A stretch of DNA of 64,000 bases from Microvirga sp. TS319 (GCF_041276405.1 NZ_JBGGGT010000002.1:62001-126000), one strand, 5' to 3'. Counted from the first letter of the stretch, positions 21,729-31,603 are shown. Notes: generated by a model from the sequence alone, not told the origin. Program-made: numbers and translations.

Positions 21729-23279
21729 ATGTTCGAAGGCCTTTCCGACAAGCTCTCCAATATCCTCAATTCGCTCACGCGCCGTGGCGCGCTGACGGAA
21801 GAGGATGTGAACGCCGCTCTACGCGAAGTCCGCCGGGCGCTGCTCGAGGCCGACGTGGCGCTCGAGGTCGTGCGCTCCTTCACGGACAAGGTGCGGGCCC
21901 GCGCGGTCGGCGCGGAGGTCGTCAAGTCGGTCTCTCCCGGACAGCAGGTGGTGAAGATCGTCCACGACCAGCTCGTGGAGATGCTGGGTTCGGACGCGGA
22001 GGTGATCAGCCTCAACGCGGTTCCGCCGGTCGGCATCCTCATGGTCGGTCTCCAGGGCTCCGGCAAGACGACGACCACCGCCAAGATCGCCCGGCGCCTG
22101 AAGGATCGCGAAGGCCGCCGCGTGCTCATGGCCTCGCTCGATACGCGCCGCCCGGCCGCCATGGAACAGCTCGCCGTGCTCGGCAAGCAGGTGGGCGTCG
22201 ACACGCTCCCCATCGTGGCGGGCCAGAGCGCGGTGCAGATCGCCCGGCGCGCCATGGAGGCCGCGCGCCTGGGCGGCTACGACGTGGTGATGCTCGACAC
22301 CGCGGGCCGCGTGACCGTGGACGAGGCGCTCATGGTGGAAGCCGCGGACGTGCGCGCCGCCACCAACCCGCACGAGGTTCTGCTCGTCGCCGACGCGCTC
22401 ACCGGTCAGGACGCGGTCAACACCGCCCGCGCCTTCGACGAGCGTCTGGGCGTCACCGGCATCGTGCTGACCCGCATGGACGGCGATGCGCGCGGCGGCG
22501 CGGCTTTGTCGATGCGCGCCGTGACCGGCAAGCCGATCAAGCTCATCGGCACGGGCGAAAAGGTCGATGCGCTGGAGGAGTTCCATCCCTCGCGCGTCGC
22601 CAACCGCATCCTCGGCATGGGCGACATCGTCTCCCTCGTGGAGAAGGCCGCCGAGAATTTCGACGCCGAGAAGGCCCAGCGCATGGCCGACAAGATGCGC
22701 AAGGGCAAGTTCGACCTCGAGGACCTGCGCGATCAGCTCAGCCAGATGGAAAAGATCGGCGGCATCGGCGGCATGCTCGGCATGCTGCCCGGCATCGCCA
22801 AGATGAAGTCGCAGCTCGAAAACGCGAATATCGACGACAAGGTCATCAAGCGCCAGTGCGCCATCATCGATTCCATGACCCCGGGCGAGCGCCGCAATCC
22901 GGACATCCTGAAGGCCTCGCGCAAGAAGCGCATCGCGGCCGGTTCCGGCGCGAAGGTCGAGGACATCAACAAGCTCCTCAAGATGCACCGCCAGATGGCC
23001 GACGTCATGAAGATGATGGGCGGCGGCAAGGGCAAGGGCATGGCGGGCGCGCTCGGCAAGATGTTCGGTCTCGGGGGCGGAATGGGCGGCATGCCCCAGC
23101 CGACGCCGGAACAGATCGAGGCGCTGCAGAAGCAGATGGGCGGCAAGCTCCCGGATTTTCCGGGCGGCGCGGGCGGGGCTCTTCCGCCCATGCCGAAGGG
23201 CCTGTCGGGCCTCGGCGGCGCGCCGAAGATTCCCGGGCTTCCCGGGCTCGGCGGCTTCCCGTTCGGAAAGAAGAAATAG
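21729..23279 (+). CDS. ffh: Signal recognition particle protein Ffh
   Basis: 516 residues from ATG 21729 ([20 protein letters not shown]); a GTG two codons upstream overlaps the previous stop. N domain ~1-90; GTPase with [23 protein letters not shown] and [14 protein letters not shown]; then a methionine-rich M domain ([27 protein letters not shown]) binding signal peptides and 4.5S RNA. The C-terminal tail is unusually Gly/Met/Pro-rich (~residues 430-516). It heads the conserved ffh-rpsP-rimM-trmD cluster. Confidence 0.98.
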   Translation: MFEGLSDKLSNILNSLTRRGALTEEDVNAALREVRRALLEADVALEVVRSFTDKVRARAVGAEVVKSVSPGQQVVKIVHDQLVEMLGSDAEVISLNAVPPVGILMVGLQGSGKTTTTAKIARRLKDREGRRVLMASLDTRRPAAMEQLAVLGKQVGVDTLPIVAGQSAVQIARRAMEAARLGGYDVVMLDTAGRVTVDEALMVEAADVRAATNPHEVLLVADALTGQDAVNTARAFDERLGVTGIVLTRMDGDARGGAALSMRAVTGKPIKLIGTGEKVDALEEFHPSRVANRILGMGDIVSLVEKAAENFDAEKAQRMADKMRKGKFDLEDLRDQLSQMEKIGGIGGMLGMLPGIAKMKSQLENANIDDKVIKRQCAIIDSMTPGERRNPDILKASRKKRIAAGSGAKVEDINKLLKMHRQMADVMKMMGGGKGKGMAGALGKMFGLGGGMGGMPQPTPEQIEALQKQMGGKLPDFPGGAGGALPPMPKGLSGLGGAPKIPGLPGLGGFPFGKKK

Positions 23280-23346
23280 GTTTCGCCGGTCCGGTCGGTC
23301 CGGACCAGCGCAAGGTTTGATCACAGGACACAACAAGGAGTTTCCC

Positions 23347-23700
23347 ATGTCCCTGAAGATCCGTCTCACCCGTGGTGGTGCGAAGAAGCGTCCCTATTAC
23401 CGCATCGTCGTCGCCGATTCGCGCTCCCCGCGCGACGGCCGCTTCATCGAGAAGGTCGGCACCTACGACCCGATGAAGCCGAAAGACGACGCCGGCCGCG
23501 TCGTTCTCGAAGCCGAGAAGATCCAGGCCTGGCTCGCCAAGGGCGCCCAGCCGACCGACCGCGTCCTGCGCTTCCTCGACGCTGCCGGCCTCCTGAAGCG
23601 TTCGGCCCGCAACAACCCGCAGAAGGCGGTTCCGGGCAAGAAGGCCCAGGAGCGCGCCGCCTCCAAGGCTGCCGCCTCCGGCGAAGGCGAGGCTGCGTAA
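23347..23700 (+). CDS. rpsP: 30S ribosomal protein S16
   Basis: 117 residues from ATG 23347 behind [26 protein letters not shown] is the invariant S16 N-terminus; [20 protein letters not shown] follows. The C-terminal ~35 residues form a Lys/Ala-rich extension common in alphaproteobacteria. It lies 67 bp after ffh in the ribosome-assembly cluster. Confidence 0.98.
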   Translation: MSLKIRLTRGGAKKRPYYRIVVADSRSPRDGRFIEKVGTYDPMKPKDDAGRVVLEAEKIQAWLAKGAQPTDRVLRFLDAAGLLKRSARNNPQKAVPGKKAQERAASKAAASGEGEAA

Positions 23701-23705
23701 GCACC

Positions 23706-24419
23706 ATGACGAAGAAGGAGCGCTTCAATCAGCGCTCCACTTCTCCCTTCTCCCAAAACGAGAAGGGCAGGGGTGGGGGTGCCGGCGCAAACCAGCACAA
23801 GGTCGCGCATACACCCCCCTCTCCAGCTCTCCCCGACAAGGGGCGAGAAGGCAGGTCGGCGCCTGTCGGGGACGATCTCGTCCTCGTGGGCGAGTTTGGC
23901 CGTGCCCACGGCCTGAAAGGCGAGGTTCGGCTGAAATCCCATACCGGGGACCCGCAGGCGATCGCCGGCTACAGGCCGCTCGCCGGATCGAACGGCAAAA
24001 GCCATTCCCTCAAGACCGTCCGCCCCGCTCCCGGGGGAGCGCCGGATCTTCTCATCGCCGTCGTCGACGGCGTGACCACGCGCGAGGCGGCCGAAGCCCT
24101 CAACCGCGTGCAGCTCTTCGTCGAGCGCGCCAAGCTGCCGCCGCCCGACGACGAAGACGAGTTCCTGCTCGCCGATCTCGTCGGACTGTCCGTTCAGACC
24201 GAAACGGGCGAGACCATCGGGGCCATCGTCGGTGTGCCCAATTACGGCGGCGGCGATCTTCTCGAAATCGCGCCCGCCCAGCAGGGGCCGACCGTGCTCC
24301 TGCCGTTCACCAAGGCCTTCGTTCCGCTCGTGGACCTGGCGGGAAAACGCGTCGTCGCCGCGCTCCCGGACGATTTCTTCGAGGTCGGAAAGCCGGAGCC
24401 CGGCGAGGATCGCGCGTGA
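23706..24419 (+). CDS. rimM: Ribosome maturation factor RimM with repeat-encoded N-terminal extension
   Basis: 237 residues versus the usual 165-185. The RimM core begins at about residue 55 ([20 protein letters not shown]) and has the N-domain, the PRC-barrel ([28 protein letters not shown]) and the end [14 protein letters not shown]. It assists 30S maturation and binds S19. The first ~50 residues are encoded by a palindromic repeat (23741-23852). No in-frame start codon lies between the repeat and the core, so either translation begins at ATG 23706 and reads through the repeat, or it starts inside the core at GTG 23886. The 3' end overlaps trmD by 4 bases. Confidence 0.93.
   Translation: MTKKERFNQRSTSPFSQNEKGRGGGAGANQHKVAHTPPSPALPDKGREGRSAPVGDDLVLVGEFGRAHGLKGEVRLKSHTGDPQAIAGYRPLAGSNGKSHSLKTVRPAPGGAPDLLIAVVDGVTTREAAEALNRVQLFVERAKLPPPDDEDEFLLADLVGLSVQTETGETIGAIVGVPNYGGGDLLEIAPAQQGPTVLLPFTKAFVPLVDLAGKRVVAALPDDFFEVGKPEPGEDRA
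23741..23852. repeat. Palindromic repeat inside the rimM reading frame
   Basis: Left part TTCTCCCTTCTCCCAAAACG followed by AGAAGGGCAGGGGTGGGGGT; right part CACCCCCCTCTCCAGCTCTC followed by CCCGACAAGGGGCGAGAAGG. The G-rich left and C-rich right parts pair. This type of sequence is usually intergenic; here it is translated as [13 protein letters not shown]...[13 protein letters not shown] shorter relative (CTCTCCCGTCGGGGCGAGAG) lies at 42162-42181. Confidence 0.75.
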
Positions 24420-25102
24420 GCTTTTCCGCCACCATTCTGACCCTTTACCCCGAGATGTTCCCGGGCCCCTTAGGCCTGTCGCTCTCCGGCGATGCGCTGT
24501 CGCGCGGCGTGTGGTCGCTCGAGGCCAGAAACATCCGGGATCACGGCCTCGGCCGTCACCGCGCGGTCGACGACACGCCCGCGGGTGGCGGACCCGGCAT
24601 GGTGATCCGCTGCGATGTCCTGGGCCAGGCCATCGACGCGGCGGTTCCTGCCGAGGACCCGCGCCCGAAGCTTCTCATGAGCCCGCGCGGCAGGCCGCTC
24701 ACCCAATCTTACGTTCGCGAACTCGCGGCCGGTCCCGGGGTCGTGATCGTCTGCGGTCGCTTCGAGGGCGTGGACGAGCGCGTGATCGAGGCGCGCAACC
24801 TGACGGAAGTGTCCATCGGCGATTACGTGCTCTCCGGCGGCGAAATGGCCGCGATGATCGTTCTCGATTCTTGCGTCCGCCTGCTTCCCGGCGTCATGGG
24901 CAAGGAGGCTTCGGGGACGGAAGAGAGCTTCGAGACGAACCGCCTCGAGTACCCGCATTATACGCGGCCCCGCGAATGGGAGGGCCGCACCATTCCCGAT
25001 GTCCTTCTCTCCGGCAACCATGCCCTCATCGAGCGCTGGCGGCGCGGGGAATCGGAACGGATCACGCGGGAGCGGCGGCCGGATCTGCTGGAGGATCAAT
25101 AA
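24416..25102 (+). CDS. trmD: tRNA (guanine-N1-)-methyltransferase TrmD
   Basis: 228 residues from GTG 24416, overlapping rimM by GTGA. It methylates G37 of tRNAs. SPOUT-knot motifs visible are [44 protein letters not shown] and [16 protein letters not shown] [15 protein letters not shown]. It ends in [10 protein letters not shown]. In related genomes rplS normally follows at once; here 4.2 kb of accessory genes intervene. Confidence 0.98.
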   Translation: MSFSATILTLYPEMFPGPLGLSLSGDALSRGVWSLEARNIRDHGLGRHRAVDDTPAGGGPGMVIRCDVLGQAIDAAVPAEDPRPKLLMSPRGRPLTQSYVRELAAGPGVVIVCGRFEGVDERVIEARNLTEVSIGDYVLSGGEMAAMIVLDSCVRLLPGVMGKEASGTEESFETNRLEYPHYTRPREWEGRTIPDVLLSGNHALIERWRRGESERITRERRPDLLEDQ

Positions 25103-25846
25103 TCTGACCAGACGGGATGGCCGTTCTCACCCCAGTAGCGGCACCAGCGGGCGGTAGAGAGGATAATCAGGAGCAACTCCTCCTCGTGTGAGATCTCGTC
25201 CCCCATCTTAAGGCTCATGACACCGCACGTGATTTCTTGCTCCCGCACGTAATGTCGGGCAGCTGCCTCAAGCTGATCACTGTACTCAACCAGTTCCTGG
25301 GGTGAGAAATGCATCCAGGCTTGGATATGGAGATCTGATCCAAGGATCTCCTCGATGCCGTCCTCCGTCAGCGCCTTGCCGCGAAAAGCATAACCTTCCA
25401 CGTACCTGCCAGGGCCGCTGGCGTAACTCGGCAAGCCATCACTGGGAGGAGCGAGCCCAAGCACGTACTCGCCATGAAGCCGACGCTTAAACTCTTCGAA
25501 CGACATGCCCTCGCGCTTTTCAGCGCTCTTGTCATAGGCCGTCTCTGCCCATGTATCCGCAGCAGGGTCAATGCCGACCCGAGGGCATCCTAAAGTCTCG
25601 TATGGAGAGATGGAGATGCCTTCCAACTGCTTAAGAAGGATCGGCCCATTCGCCTGCCGACCTATGCTGACGTCGGATGTCGCTCTGAGCCTCAGGAGCA
25701 CCTGAAGCTTTTTGCTTCATTCTCACCAATGCTGAGGGGGACGGTATGTCGACGAAACTGGCTGATTTGAGCGCTTCGAACAGTCGCGCGTGCTCATTCT
25801 CATGGCTTGGCTTGGGCTTTCCAAGCGGGATTAAGTCCAAGCCCAT
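25096..25846 (-). pseudogene. Frameshifted hypothetical gene
   Basis: Two overlapping frames appear to be one gene. The 5' part starts at ATG 25846 (MGLDLIPLGKPKPSHENEHA, a natural-looking N-terminus) and is open to 25631. The 3' part is a second frame, offset by +1, from about 25701 to 25096 (ISISPYETLGCPRVGIDPAA ... [17 protein letters not shown]). Joined by a one-base shift in 25631-25701 they give a protein of about 250 residues without signal or membrane segments. I do not recognise the family. GC content is visibly below that of the neighbours, suggesting transfer. A sequencing error would explain the shift equally well. Its 3' end overlaps the trmD end by 7 bp. Confidence 0.55.
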
Positions 25847-25945
25847 CGTTAATTCCCCTGGCGAATTCTCTGTTCCTAAGTAACAATTTGGATACAAGAA
25901 GCTCGTCGAAGTGAGAAAGTGCCCTGCAGGGCAATGAACAAAAAA

Positions 25946-26884
25946 TTATGCGAGCTGCGCCCCGTACGTTCTCAGATACTTCATCCCCGTATCGCACATG
26001 ACCGTGACGACATTGGCATGAGGCCCCAGGCGCCTGGCCAGCCGCAGGGCGGCCGTCACGTTGGCGCCCGTCGACGTTCCGGCGAAAAGGCCCTCCTCGC
26101 GCGCGAGCCGAAACGCCATCGCAGTAGCTTCCTCCGTGGAAACCCGCTCGATTTCATCGGCGATGGCGGCCCGCCAGAGCGGCACCACGTAGCCCGCGCC
26201 GATCCCATCGATCCTGTGGGCGCCGGACGGGCCGCCGGACAGGACCGCGGATTCGTCGGGCTCCACGGCGACGATAAGAATGTCCCCGTCGCGCCGCCGC
26301 AAGCCTTCCGCAATCCCGCGCAGGGACGCCGCCGTGCCCACGCTCTGCACGAAGCCGTCGATCCTGCCGCCGGTCTGGCCGAGGATTTCCTCGGCCATGC
26401 GATGATAGGCGGAAAGCTGGTCCCGGTTCTTCATCTGGTCGGTCCAGAAGGCCCCGGTCTTGCGGGCCACGATTCCGGCCGCCTCGATCATGTCGCGGGT
26501 GAGCTTTTCCGTCATGCGGCCGGAATCGCTCGCAAGGACCTGGAGCGTCGCCCCGAGGATCCTCATGTGATCGAGCTTTTCGCGCGCGAACGCATCGGAC
26601 GTGACGATGTGGAGAGGATGTCCCTTCACGGCGCAGACGAGGGCCAGGGACACGCCGGTGCTCCCGCCGGTATATTCGACGACGGAGCCTTTGTCCGGGA
26701 GGCGACCGTCCGCCTCCGCCGCTTCGATCATGGCGAGCGCCATGCGGTCCTTCATGCTGCCCGTCGGATTCTCGCTTTCCAGCTTCACCAGGATGCGGCC
26801 GCTGCCGGGCGGGACGATCCGGCGCAAGGCGACAAGGGACGTGCCGCCGATGCGGTTCAGAATGCTCGCTTGCGTCTCGGTCAT
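25946..26884 (-). CDS. PLP-dependent cysteine synthase-like enzyme
   Basis: 312 residues from ATG 26884 (MTETQASILNRIGGTSLVAL). Fold-type II PLP enzyme: Lys45 in ENPTGSMKDRMA binds the cofactor, YTGGSTGVSLA is the substrate loop, and GTSTGANVTAAL binds the PLP phosphate. It is closest to CysK/CysM or cystathionine beta-synthase-type proteins, but the C-terminus and the GSM in place of GSVK/GSFK set it slightly apart, so the beta-replacement substrate is uncertain. Divergent from an HxlR regulator 114 bp away that may control it. Confidence 0.85.
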   Translation of the reverse strand: MTETQASILNRIGGTSLVALRRIVPPGSGRILVKLESENPTGSMKDRMALAMIEAAEADGRLPDKGSVVEYTGGSTGVSLALVCAVKGHPLHIVTSDAFAREKLDHMRILGATLQVLASDSGRMTEKLTRDMIEAAGIVARKTGAFWTDQMKNRDQLSAYHRMAEEILGQTGGRIDGFVQSVGTAASLRGIAEGLRRRDGDILIVAVEPDESAVLSGGPSGAHRIDGIGAGYVVPLWRAAIADEIERVSTEEATAMAFRLAREEGLFAGTSTGANVTAALRLARRLGPHANVVTVMCDTGMKYLRTYGAQLA

Positions 26885-26998
26885 GATCAGGGCTCGTGTC
26901 GTGATGGGCTCTGACGCAACCAATAGGCCGGCGCGTCCCGCTCGTCCGGTCCGGAATCCGGACTTCTCCGCCGCCTGAGGCCGTGGTAGCGCTCGACC

Positions 26999-27670
26999 AT
27001 GTCCGGCTATGGTCAGTTCTGTTCGGTCGCGCGCGCCCATGAGGCCATCGGGGGACGCTGGACCTTGCTCGTCGTGCGCGAGCTTCTCTGCGGCAGCCGG
27101 CGCTTCAACGATATCCGTCGGGGCATACCGCGGATCTCGCGCACCATGCTGTCGGAACGGCTGCAGGAGCTGATCCATCTGGGAGTCGTCAAGCGCATCG
27201 AGGGCGGGCATGGTCCGGAATACGAGCCGACCGAGGCGGGCCGGGAGCTCATGGCCCTCGTCAGTGCGCTCGGCACCTGGGGACAGCGGTGGCTGCCCCG
27301 ACACGCGGAAAGCGAGGATCTCGATCCCGAGCCTGTGCTCGTCGACATGCAAAGGCGGATCCGCTCCGAAGCACTGCCCAGGGACCCCCTCGTGGTCCGT
27401 TTCGACATCGACGGGCACCACAAGCCTCGCTTCCTGCTGCTGAGGGCGGGAGAGGCCTCCCTTTGCACGCAGAATCCCGGATTTCCGGAGCCCATATGCG
27501 TCCGGACGTCTCTCTCCGCCCTGGCTGCATGGTGGCGCGGGGACGTGAGCTTCACAGAGGCTCGCCGGCTGGGGATGAGCCTCGAAGGGCCGAAGGAGCT
27601 CGTCCGGGCGTTTCCCGGCTGGTTCGAGCGCTATCTCCTTGCCGATATCGGTCCTGCGGCGGCGGAGTGA
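26999..27670 (+). CDS. HxlR-family transcriptional regulator
   Basis: 223 residues. The winged helix (~5-100) has family blocks CSVARAHEAIGGRWTLLVVR, FNDIRRGIPRISRTMLSERL and YEPTEAGRELM. An extra ~110-residue C-terminal domain (DPLVVRFDIDGHHKPRFLLL onward, SCP2-like in look) may bind a ligand. HxlR proteins usually act on adjacent genes in response to redox or electrophile signals. The divergent cysteine synthase-like gene is the obvious candidate target. Confidence 0.88.
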   Translation: MSGYGQFCSVARAHEAIGGRWTLLVVRELLCGSRRFNDIRRGIPRISRTMLSERLQELIHLGVVKRIEGGHGPEYEPTEAGRELMALVSALGTWGQRWLPRHAESEDLDPEPVLVDMQRRIRSEALPRDPLVVRFDIDGHHKPRFLLLRAGEASLCTQNPGFPEPICVRTSLSALAAWWRGDVSFTEARRLGMSLEGPKELVRAFPGWFERYLLADIGPAAAE

Positions 27671-27683
27671 TGGAAGGGCCGCA

Positions 27684-28610
27684 TCATCCGCGCTCGGCGG
27701 CGGCGCGGCCGATGAAGCGGTTCAGCCCCAGCTGCCATTTGAGATTCACCCCCGCGCTACCGATCAGGATCAGCAGGATGCCGCTCCATTGGTTGAGGGA
27801 CAGCGTGCGCCCGAAGGCCAGATGATCGACGAGAATGGCCACCACCGGATAGATGAACGAAAGCACCGCGATCACGGTCGTCGGCAGTTTCTGAAGGGCC
27901 GAATACAGCAGAATGTACATGATGCAGGTGTGCACTACGCCGAGCACCAGCAGACATCCCCATTGCGCGGTATCGAGCGGCAGACGGGAGAAATCGGCGA
28001 AGGGCAGAAGCATCAGGGTGCCGAGAATCGCCTGCACCAGAGCGATCACGTGAGGCGAAAAGCCCTTGAGACGCTTGATGATCACGGACGCGACCGCATA
28101 GAGCAGAGCCGCTCCCAGGGCCTGAAGAAGCCCGGTCATGTACGTGCCGGTGAGGGCAATGCCGCCCGCATCGATCTGCGTCACCAGCAGGAGGCCGATG
28201 AAGGCCAGGGCGACGAAGCCCAGCATGTCTGCCGTGGGCCGCTCGCCGAAGAAGACTGCGCCCAGGAGAATGAGGAAAAAGGGTTGCGTGTTGTAGACGG
28301 CCGTGGCGATCGAGATCGTCGCATGGCTGTAGGAGGAAAACAGAAGGATCCAGTTCAGGACGATGGCTGCACCGCCCAGAAGCGCCAGCAGGAGAGCCTT
28401 CGCGGTGAAGCGCCAGGGCAGCAGCAGGCCCGTGGCCGCGCAATAGACGAAGAGGCCGAGCGCTCCGAACAGGCAGCGGAAAAACACGACGTTCCAGACG
28501 TCCTGTCCGGATTTGACGACGAAGAAGCCGATGGTCCCCGAGAGCACCATTGCGGCGATCATTTCCAGGCGCCCGACCAGAGTGGATGACAGAGTCGATG
28601 ATGGTGTCAT
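27684..28610 (-). CDS. EamA/DMT-family transporter
   Basis: 308 residues with about ten transmembrane helices in two EamA halves (first starting MIAAMVLSGTIGFFVVKSGQ; second near ALGAALLYAVASVIIKRLKG). DMT proteins export metabolites, often amino acids. It is divergent from an Lrp/AsnC regulator with 79 bp between starts, a common regulator-exporter pairing, so amino-acid export is the likely role. Substrate unknown. Confidence 0.88.
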   Translation of the reverse strand: MTPSSTLSSTLVGRLEMIAAMVLSGTIGFFVVKSGQDVWNVVFFRCLFGALGLFVYCAATGLLLPWRFTAKALLLALLGGAAIVLNWILLFSSYSHATISIATAVYNTQPFFLILLGAVFFGERPTADMLGFVALAFIGLLLVTQIDAGGIALTGTYMTGLLQALGAALLYAVASVIIKRLKGFSPHVIALVQAILGTLMLLPFADFSRLPLDTAQWGCLLVLGVVHTCIMYILLYSALQKLPTTVIAVLSFIYPVVAILVDHLAFGRTLSLNQWSGILLILIGSAGVNLKWQLGLNRFIGRAAAERG

Positions 28611-28689
28611 GGATCTTTCTCCCGAAGAGGTGAACTTTACCTTCTCGGGAAGGCGGCGTACCTTGCGGTCCTAAGGCGGATTAACCTTC

Positions 28690-29181
28690 ATGGTCTATGA
28701 AACGATGGCAATTCCTGTCAAAGGCCTAAAAAACAGAAGCGGCGTCCTCGATGAAATCGATCAGTCGCTGATCGCGCTTCTCGCGGAGAACGCCCGACTG
28801 CCGGTGGCGGAGCTGGCCCGGAGCGTCGGGCTGTCCGCCCCCAGCGTGTCGGAGCGCCTCCGGCGCCTGGAGGAAGACGGAGTCGTGAGCGGGTACCGGG
28901 TCGAAATCGACCCTAAGGTCTTGGGCTACACGCTCACGGCCATCGTGCGCATCCGTCCTCTTCCCGGCCAGCTTCACACCGTCGAAAAGCTCCTGGTGGA
29001 GAGCTCTGAGGTGGTGGAATGCGACAAGGTGACGGGCGACGACTGCTACGTGGCCCGCTACCTCCTGCGGTCCATCGAGGAACTCGATCCAATCCTCGAT
29101 CGGATCGCCCAACGCGCCCAGACGAGTACCTCCATCGTCAAGACGTCGCCCGTCAAGCGCAGGCTCCCTTTGCTCTGGTGA
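28690..29181 (+). CDS. Lrp/AsnC-family transcriptional regulator
   Basis: 163 residues. N-terminal helix-turn-helix ([40 protein letters not shown]) and a C-terminal RAM effector domain ([17 protein letters not shown] ... [15 protein letters not shown]). It probably senses an amino acid and controls the divergent EamA exporter. The start could also be ATG 28705. No rplS sequence overlaps it; the rplS start is 135 bp downstream. Confidence 0.92.
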   Translation: MVYETMAIPVKGLKNRSGVLDEIDQSLIALLAENARLPVAELARSVGLSAPSVSERLRRLEEDGVVSGYRVEIDPKVLGYTLTAIVRIRPLPGQLHTVEKLLVESSEVVECDKVTGDDCYVARYLLRSIEELDPILDRIAQRAQTSTSIVKTSPVKRRLPLLW

Positions 29182-29315
29182 CGGGTGAGGGGCGAATCCC
29201 CATCGACATGGCGGGAAAATTCCTGTATAGGCGCGACCTCAACTTAAAACAGGACGCCGAAATCCCGCTGGTCTGGGGCGAGCCCCAGCGCCAAGCAACG
29301 GCAGGAGTAGAACTC

Positions 29316-29696
29316 ATGAACATCATCCAGCAGCTCGAGCAGGAGCAGATCGCCAAGCTCGGCAAGAACATCCCGGACTTCCAGCCCGGCGATACCGTCA
29401 TCGTCAACGTGAAGGTGAAGGAAGGCGAGCGCAGCCGCGTGCAGGCCTATGAGGGCGTCTGCATCGCCCGTTCCGGCGGCGGCCTCCAGGAGAGCTTCAC
29501 GGTCCGCAAGATTTCCTACGGCGAGGGCGTGGAGCGCGTGTTCCCGGTCTACTCGCCGAATGTCGATTCCATCAAAGTCGTGCGCCGCGGCGCCGTCCGT
29601 CGCGCCAAGCTGTACTACCTGCGCGATCGCCGTGGTAAGTCGGCCCGTATCGCCGAGCGCGTCGAGAAGAAGACCGAAGCTCCGGCTGCCAAGTAA
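29316..29696 (+). CDS. rplS: 50S ribosomal protein L19
   Basis: 126 residues from ATG 29316 behind [61 protein letters not shown] and [15 protein letters not shown] are canonical L19 blocks. The open frame 5' of 29316 is not coding. Followed 26 bp later by an intrinsic terminator, so it is transcribed apart from leuC. Confidence 0.98.
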   Translation: MNIIQQLEQEQIAKLGKNIPDFQPGDTVIVNVKVKEGERSRVQAYEGVCIARSGGGLQESFTVRKISYGEGVERVFPVYSPNVDSIKVVRRGAVRRAKLYYLRDRRGKSARIAERVEKKTEAPAAK

Positions 29697-29722
29697 GGTT
29701 TGCCGTTCAACACGATTTTAAG

Positions 29723-29750
29723 AAAGCGCGGTTTCAAAGCCGCGCTTTTT
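29723..29750 (+). terminator. Intrinsic terminator after rplS
   Basis: Stem AAAGCGCGG / CCGCGCTTT followed by T5, 26 bp after the rplS stop. Confidence 0.85.
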
Positions 29751-29774
29751 GTTTATGGAGGCGCGCCTTGCCGC

Positions 29775-29824
29775 GAGAGCATCGGACGCGGGAAGTGGAA
29801 TCCACTTTTGGGGCCGATGCTCTC
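29775..29824. repeat. Palindromic intergenic repeat (AGAGCATCGGAC family) before leuC
   Basis: Outer arms GAGAGCATCGG (29775-29785) / CCGATGCTCTC (29814-29824); inner palindrome AAGTGGA-A-TCCACTT (29793-29807). A closely similar copy in inverted orientation lies after leuC at 31521-31574. This and the next repeat occupy much of the 336-bp gap 29697-30032 between rplS and leuC; the remainder shows no recognisable leader peptide or riboswitch. Confidence 0.75.
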
Positions 29825-29834
29825 TTGTTGGAAA

Positions 29835-29886
29835 GAGCGCATCGTTCAGGCGAAAAACCGGGACCACTGTTTCGCACGATGCGCTC
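29835..29886. repeat. Structured intergenic repeat (GTGG-CCGG loop family)
   Basis: Outer arms GAGCGCATCGT / ACGATGCGCTC (29835-29845, 29876-29886), inner arms GCGAAA / TTTCGC (29850-29855, 29870-29875). The loop carries CCGGGACCAC, the reverse complement of the GTGGnnnCCGG core. Confidence 0.72.
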
Positions 29887-30032
29887 ATCCGGGGCGAAAG
29901 AATTTTATTGCGCATCCCGGGCAATCAGCTATGCGATCCTTTCAAAGCGGTGCGCGTTCGGGACACCTTTTCCTCCCGCTCGAGTGCCGTTAGAAGACGT
30001 CCGAAGACCTTTCTCATTGCTGGAAGATTCCC

Positions 30033-31451
30033 ATGGCCAAAGCCCGCACCCTCTACGACAAGATCTGGGACGACCACGTCGTCGATCAGCAGGATGACGG
30101 GACGTGCCTTCTCTACATCGACCGCCACCTCGTCCATGAAGTGACAAGCCCGCAGGCCTTCGAGGGCCTGCGCACCGCGGGCCGCAAGGTGCGCCAGCCG
30201 CAGAAGACCCTCGCGGTGGTCGACCACAACGTGCCGACCTCCGACCGGTCGCAGGGCATCGAGGATCCCGAATCCGCGACTCAGGTCGCGACGCTCGCCC
30301 AGAATGCCGAGGAGTTCGGCGTCGAGTACTATAACGAGCTCGATACCCGTCAGGGCATCGTCCACGTGGTCGGACCGGAGCAGGGCTTCACCCTGCCGGG
30401 CATGACCATCGTGTGCGGCGACAGCCATACCTCCACTCACGGAGCCTTCGGGTCGCTCGCCCACGGCATCGGCACGTCGGAAGTCGAGCATGTGCTCGCG
30501 ACGCAGACGCTGATCCAGAAGAAGGCCAAGAACATGCGCGTGACCGTGGACGGGCAGCTGCCCTCCGGCGTCACGGCGAAAGACATCATCCTGGCCATCA
30601 TCGGCGAGATCGGCACGGCGGGCGGCACCGGCCACGTGATCGAATTTGCCGGCGAGGCGATCCGCTCGCTGTCGATGGAAGGCCGTATGACGGTCTGCAA
30701 CATGACCATCGAGGGCGGCGCCCGCGCGGGCCTGGTCGCGCCGGATGAGAAGACCTATGCCTATCTGAAGGATCGCCCCAAGGCCCCGAAGGGGAAGGCC
30801 TGGGAGGCCGCCGTGCGCTACTGGGATTCCCTGCGCACGGACGAGGGCGCGTTCTTCGACGCCGAAATCAGGCTCGACGCCGCCAATCTCCCGCCCATCG
30901 TCACTTGGGGCACGTCTCCTGAGGACGTGATCTCGGTCGCCGGCGTCGTGCCGAACCCGGACGACATCCAGGACGAGAACAAGCGTCTCTCCAAATGGCG
31001 GGCGCTGGAATATATGGGCCTCACCCCGGGCAAGAAGATCACCGATATCGAGCTCGACCGCGTGTTCATCGGCTCCTGCACCAACGGCCGCATCGAGGAC
31101 CTGCGCGCCGTCGCGAAGGTGGTCGAGGGCAAGAAGGTGCACGAGCGCGTCAACGCCATGATCGTGCCGGGCTCCGGCATCGTGAAGATGCAGGCGGAGG
31201 CCGAAGGCCTCGACAGGATCTTCAAGGCCGCGGGCTTCGACTGGCGCGAGCCCGGCTGCTCCATGTGTCTGGCCATGAACGCGGACCGCCTCGCCCCCGG
31301 CGAGCGCTGTGCGTCCACCTCGAACCGCAACTTCGAAGGCCGCCAGGGCTTCAAGGGCCGCACCCATCTCGTCTCACCCGCCATGGCGGCGGCTGCGGCG
31401 ATCGCGGGCCGGTTCGTGGATATCCGCACCTTCGGCCGACCGATTTCTTGA
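30033..31451 (+). CDS. leuC: 3-isopropylmalate dehydratase large subunit
   Basis: 472 residues. With LeuD it isomerises 2- to 3-isopropylmalate in leucine synthesis, using a 4Fe-4S cluster held by cysteines in [15 protein letters not shown] and [30 protein letters not shown] and [13 protein letters not shown] are further signatures. The start [17 protein letters not shown] is typical. Flanked by inverted copies of one palindromic repeat and followed by a terminator, so it is not cotranscribed with leuD, 1.7 kb away. Confidence 0.98.
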   Translation: MAKARTLYDKIWDDHVVDQQDDGTCLLYIDRHLVHEVTSPQAFEGLRTAGRKVRQPQKTLAVVDHNVPTSDRSQGIEDPESATQVATLAQNAEEFGVEYYNELDTRQGIVHVVGPEQGFTLPGMTIVCGDSHTSTHGAFGSLAHGIGTSEVEHVLATQTLIQKKAKNMRVTVDGQLPSGVTAKDIILAIIGEIGTAGGTGHVIEFAGEAIRSLSMEGRMTVCNMTIEGGARAGLVAPDEKTYAYLKDRPKAPKGKAWEAAVRYWDSLRTDEGAFFDAEIRLDAANLPPIVTWGTSPEDVISVAGVVPNPDDIQDENKRLSKWRALEYMGLTPGKKITDIELDRVFIGSCTNGRIEDLRAVAKVVEGKKVHERVNAMIVPGSGIVKMQAEAEGLDRIFKAAGFDWREPGCSMCLAMNADRLAPGERCASTSNRNFEGRQGFKGRTHLVSPAMAAAAAIAGRFVDIRTFGRPIS

Positions 31452-31458
31452 GACCGAT

Positions 31459-31494
31459 AAAAAGGCGGCGGGTCTGAAGACCCGCCGCCTTTTT
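31459..31494 (+). terminator. Intrinsic terminator after leuC
   Basis: Perfect stem AAAAAGGCGGCGGGTCT / AGACCCGCCGCCTTTTT with a two-base loop and T-tract, beginning 7 bp after the leuC stop. Confidence 0.88.
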
Positions 31495-31520
31495 CATGCC
31501 AATGCGCTCCCCTAGGAAGG

Positions 31521-31574
31521 GAGCATCGGATTCAATCCCAAAAGTGCAAATCCACTTCCCGCGTCCGATGCTCT
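31521..31574. repeat. Palindromic intergenic repeat (AGAGCATCGGAC family) after leuC
   Basis: Outer arms GAGCATCGGA (31521-31530) / TCCGATGCTC (31564-31573). The interior AAAAGTGCAAATCCACTTCC matches, in reverse complement, the repeat at 29775-29824. Confidence 0.72.
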
Positions 31575-31603
31575 AAGGACCCGGGTTTGCTCGGCTTGGC
31601 CGA

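Noticed and set aside
29697..30032. Leucine leader peptide or T-box-like attenuator before leuC
   Set aside because: No run of Leu codons and no antiterminator arrangement; the structure present belongs to two palindromic repeats.
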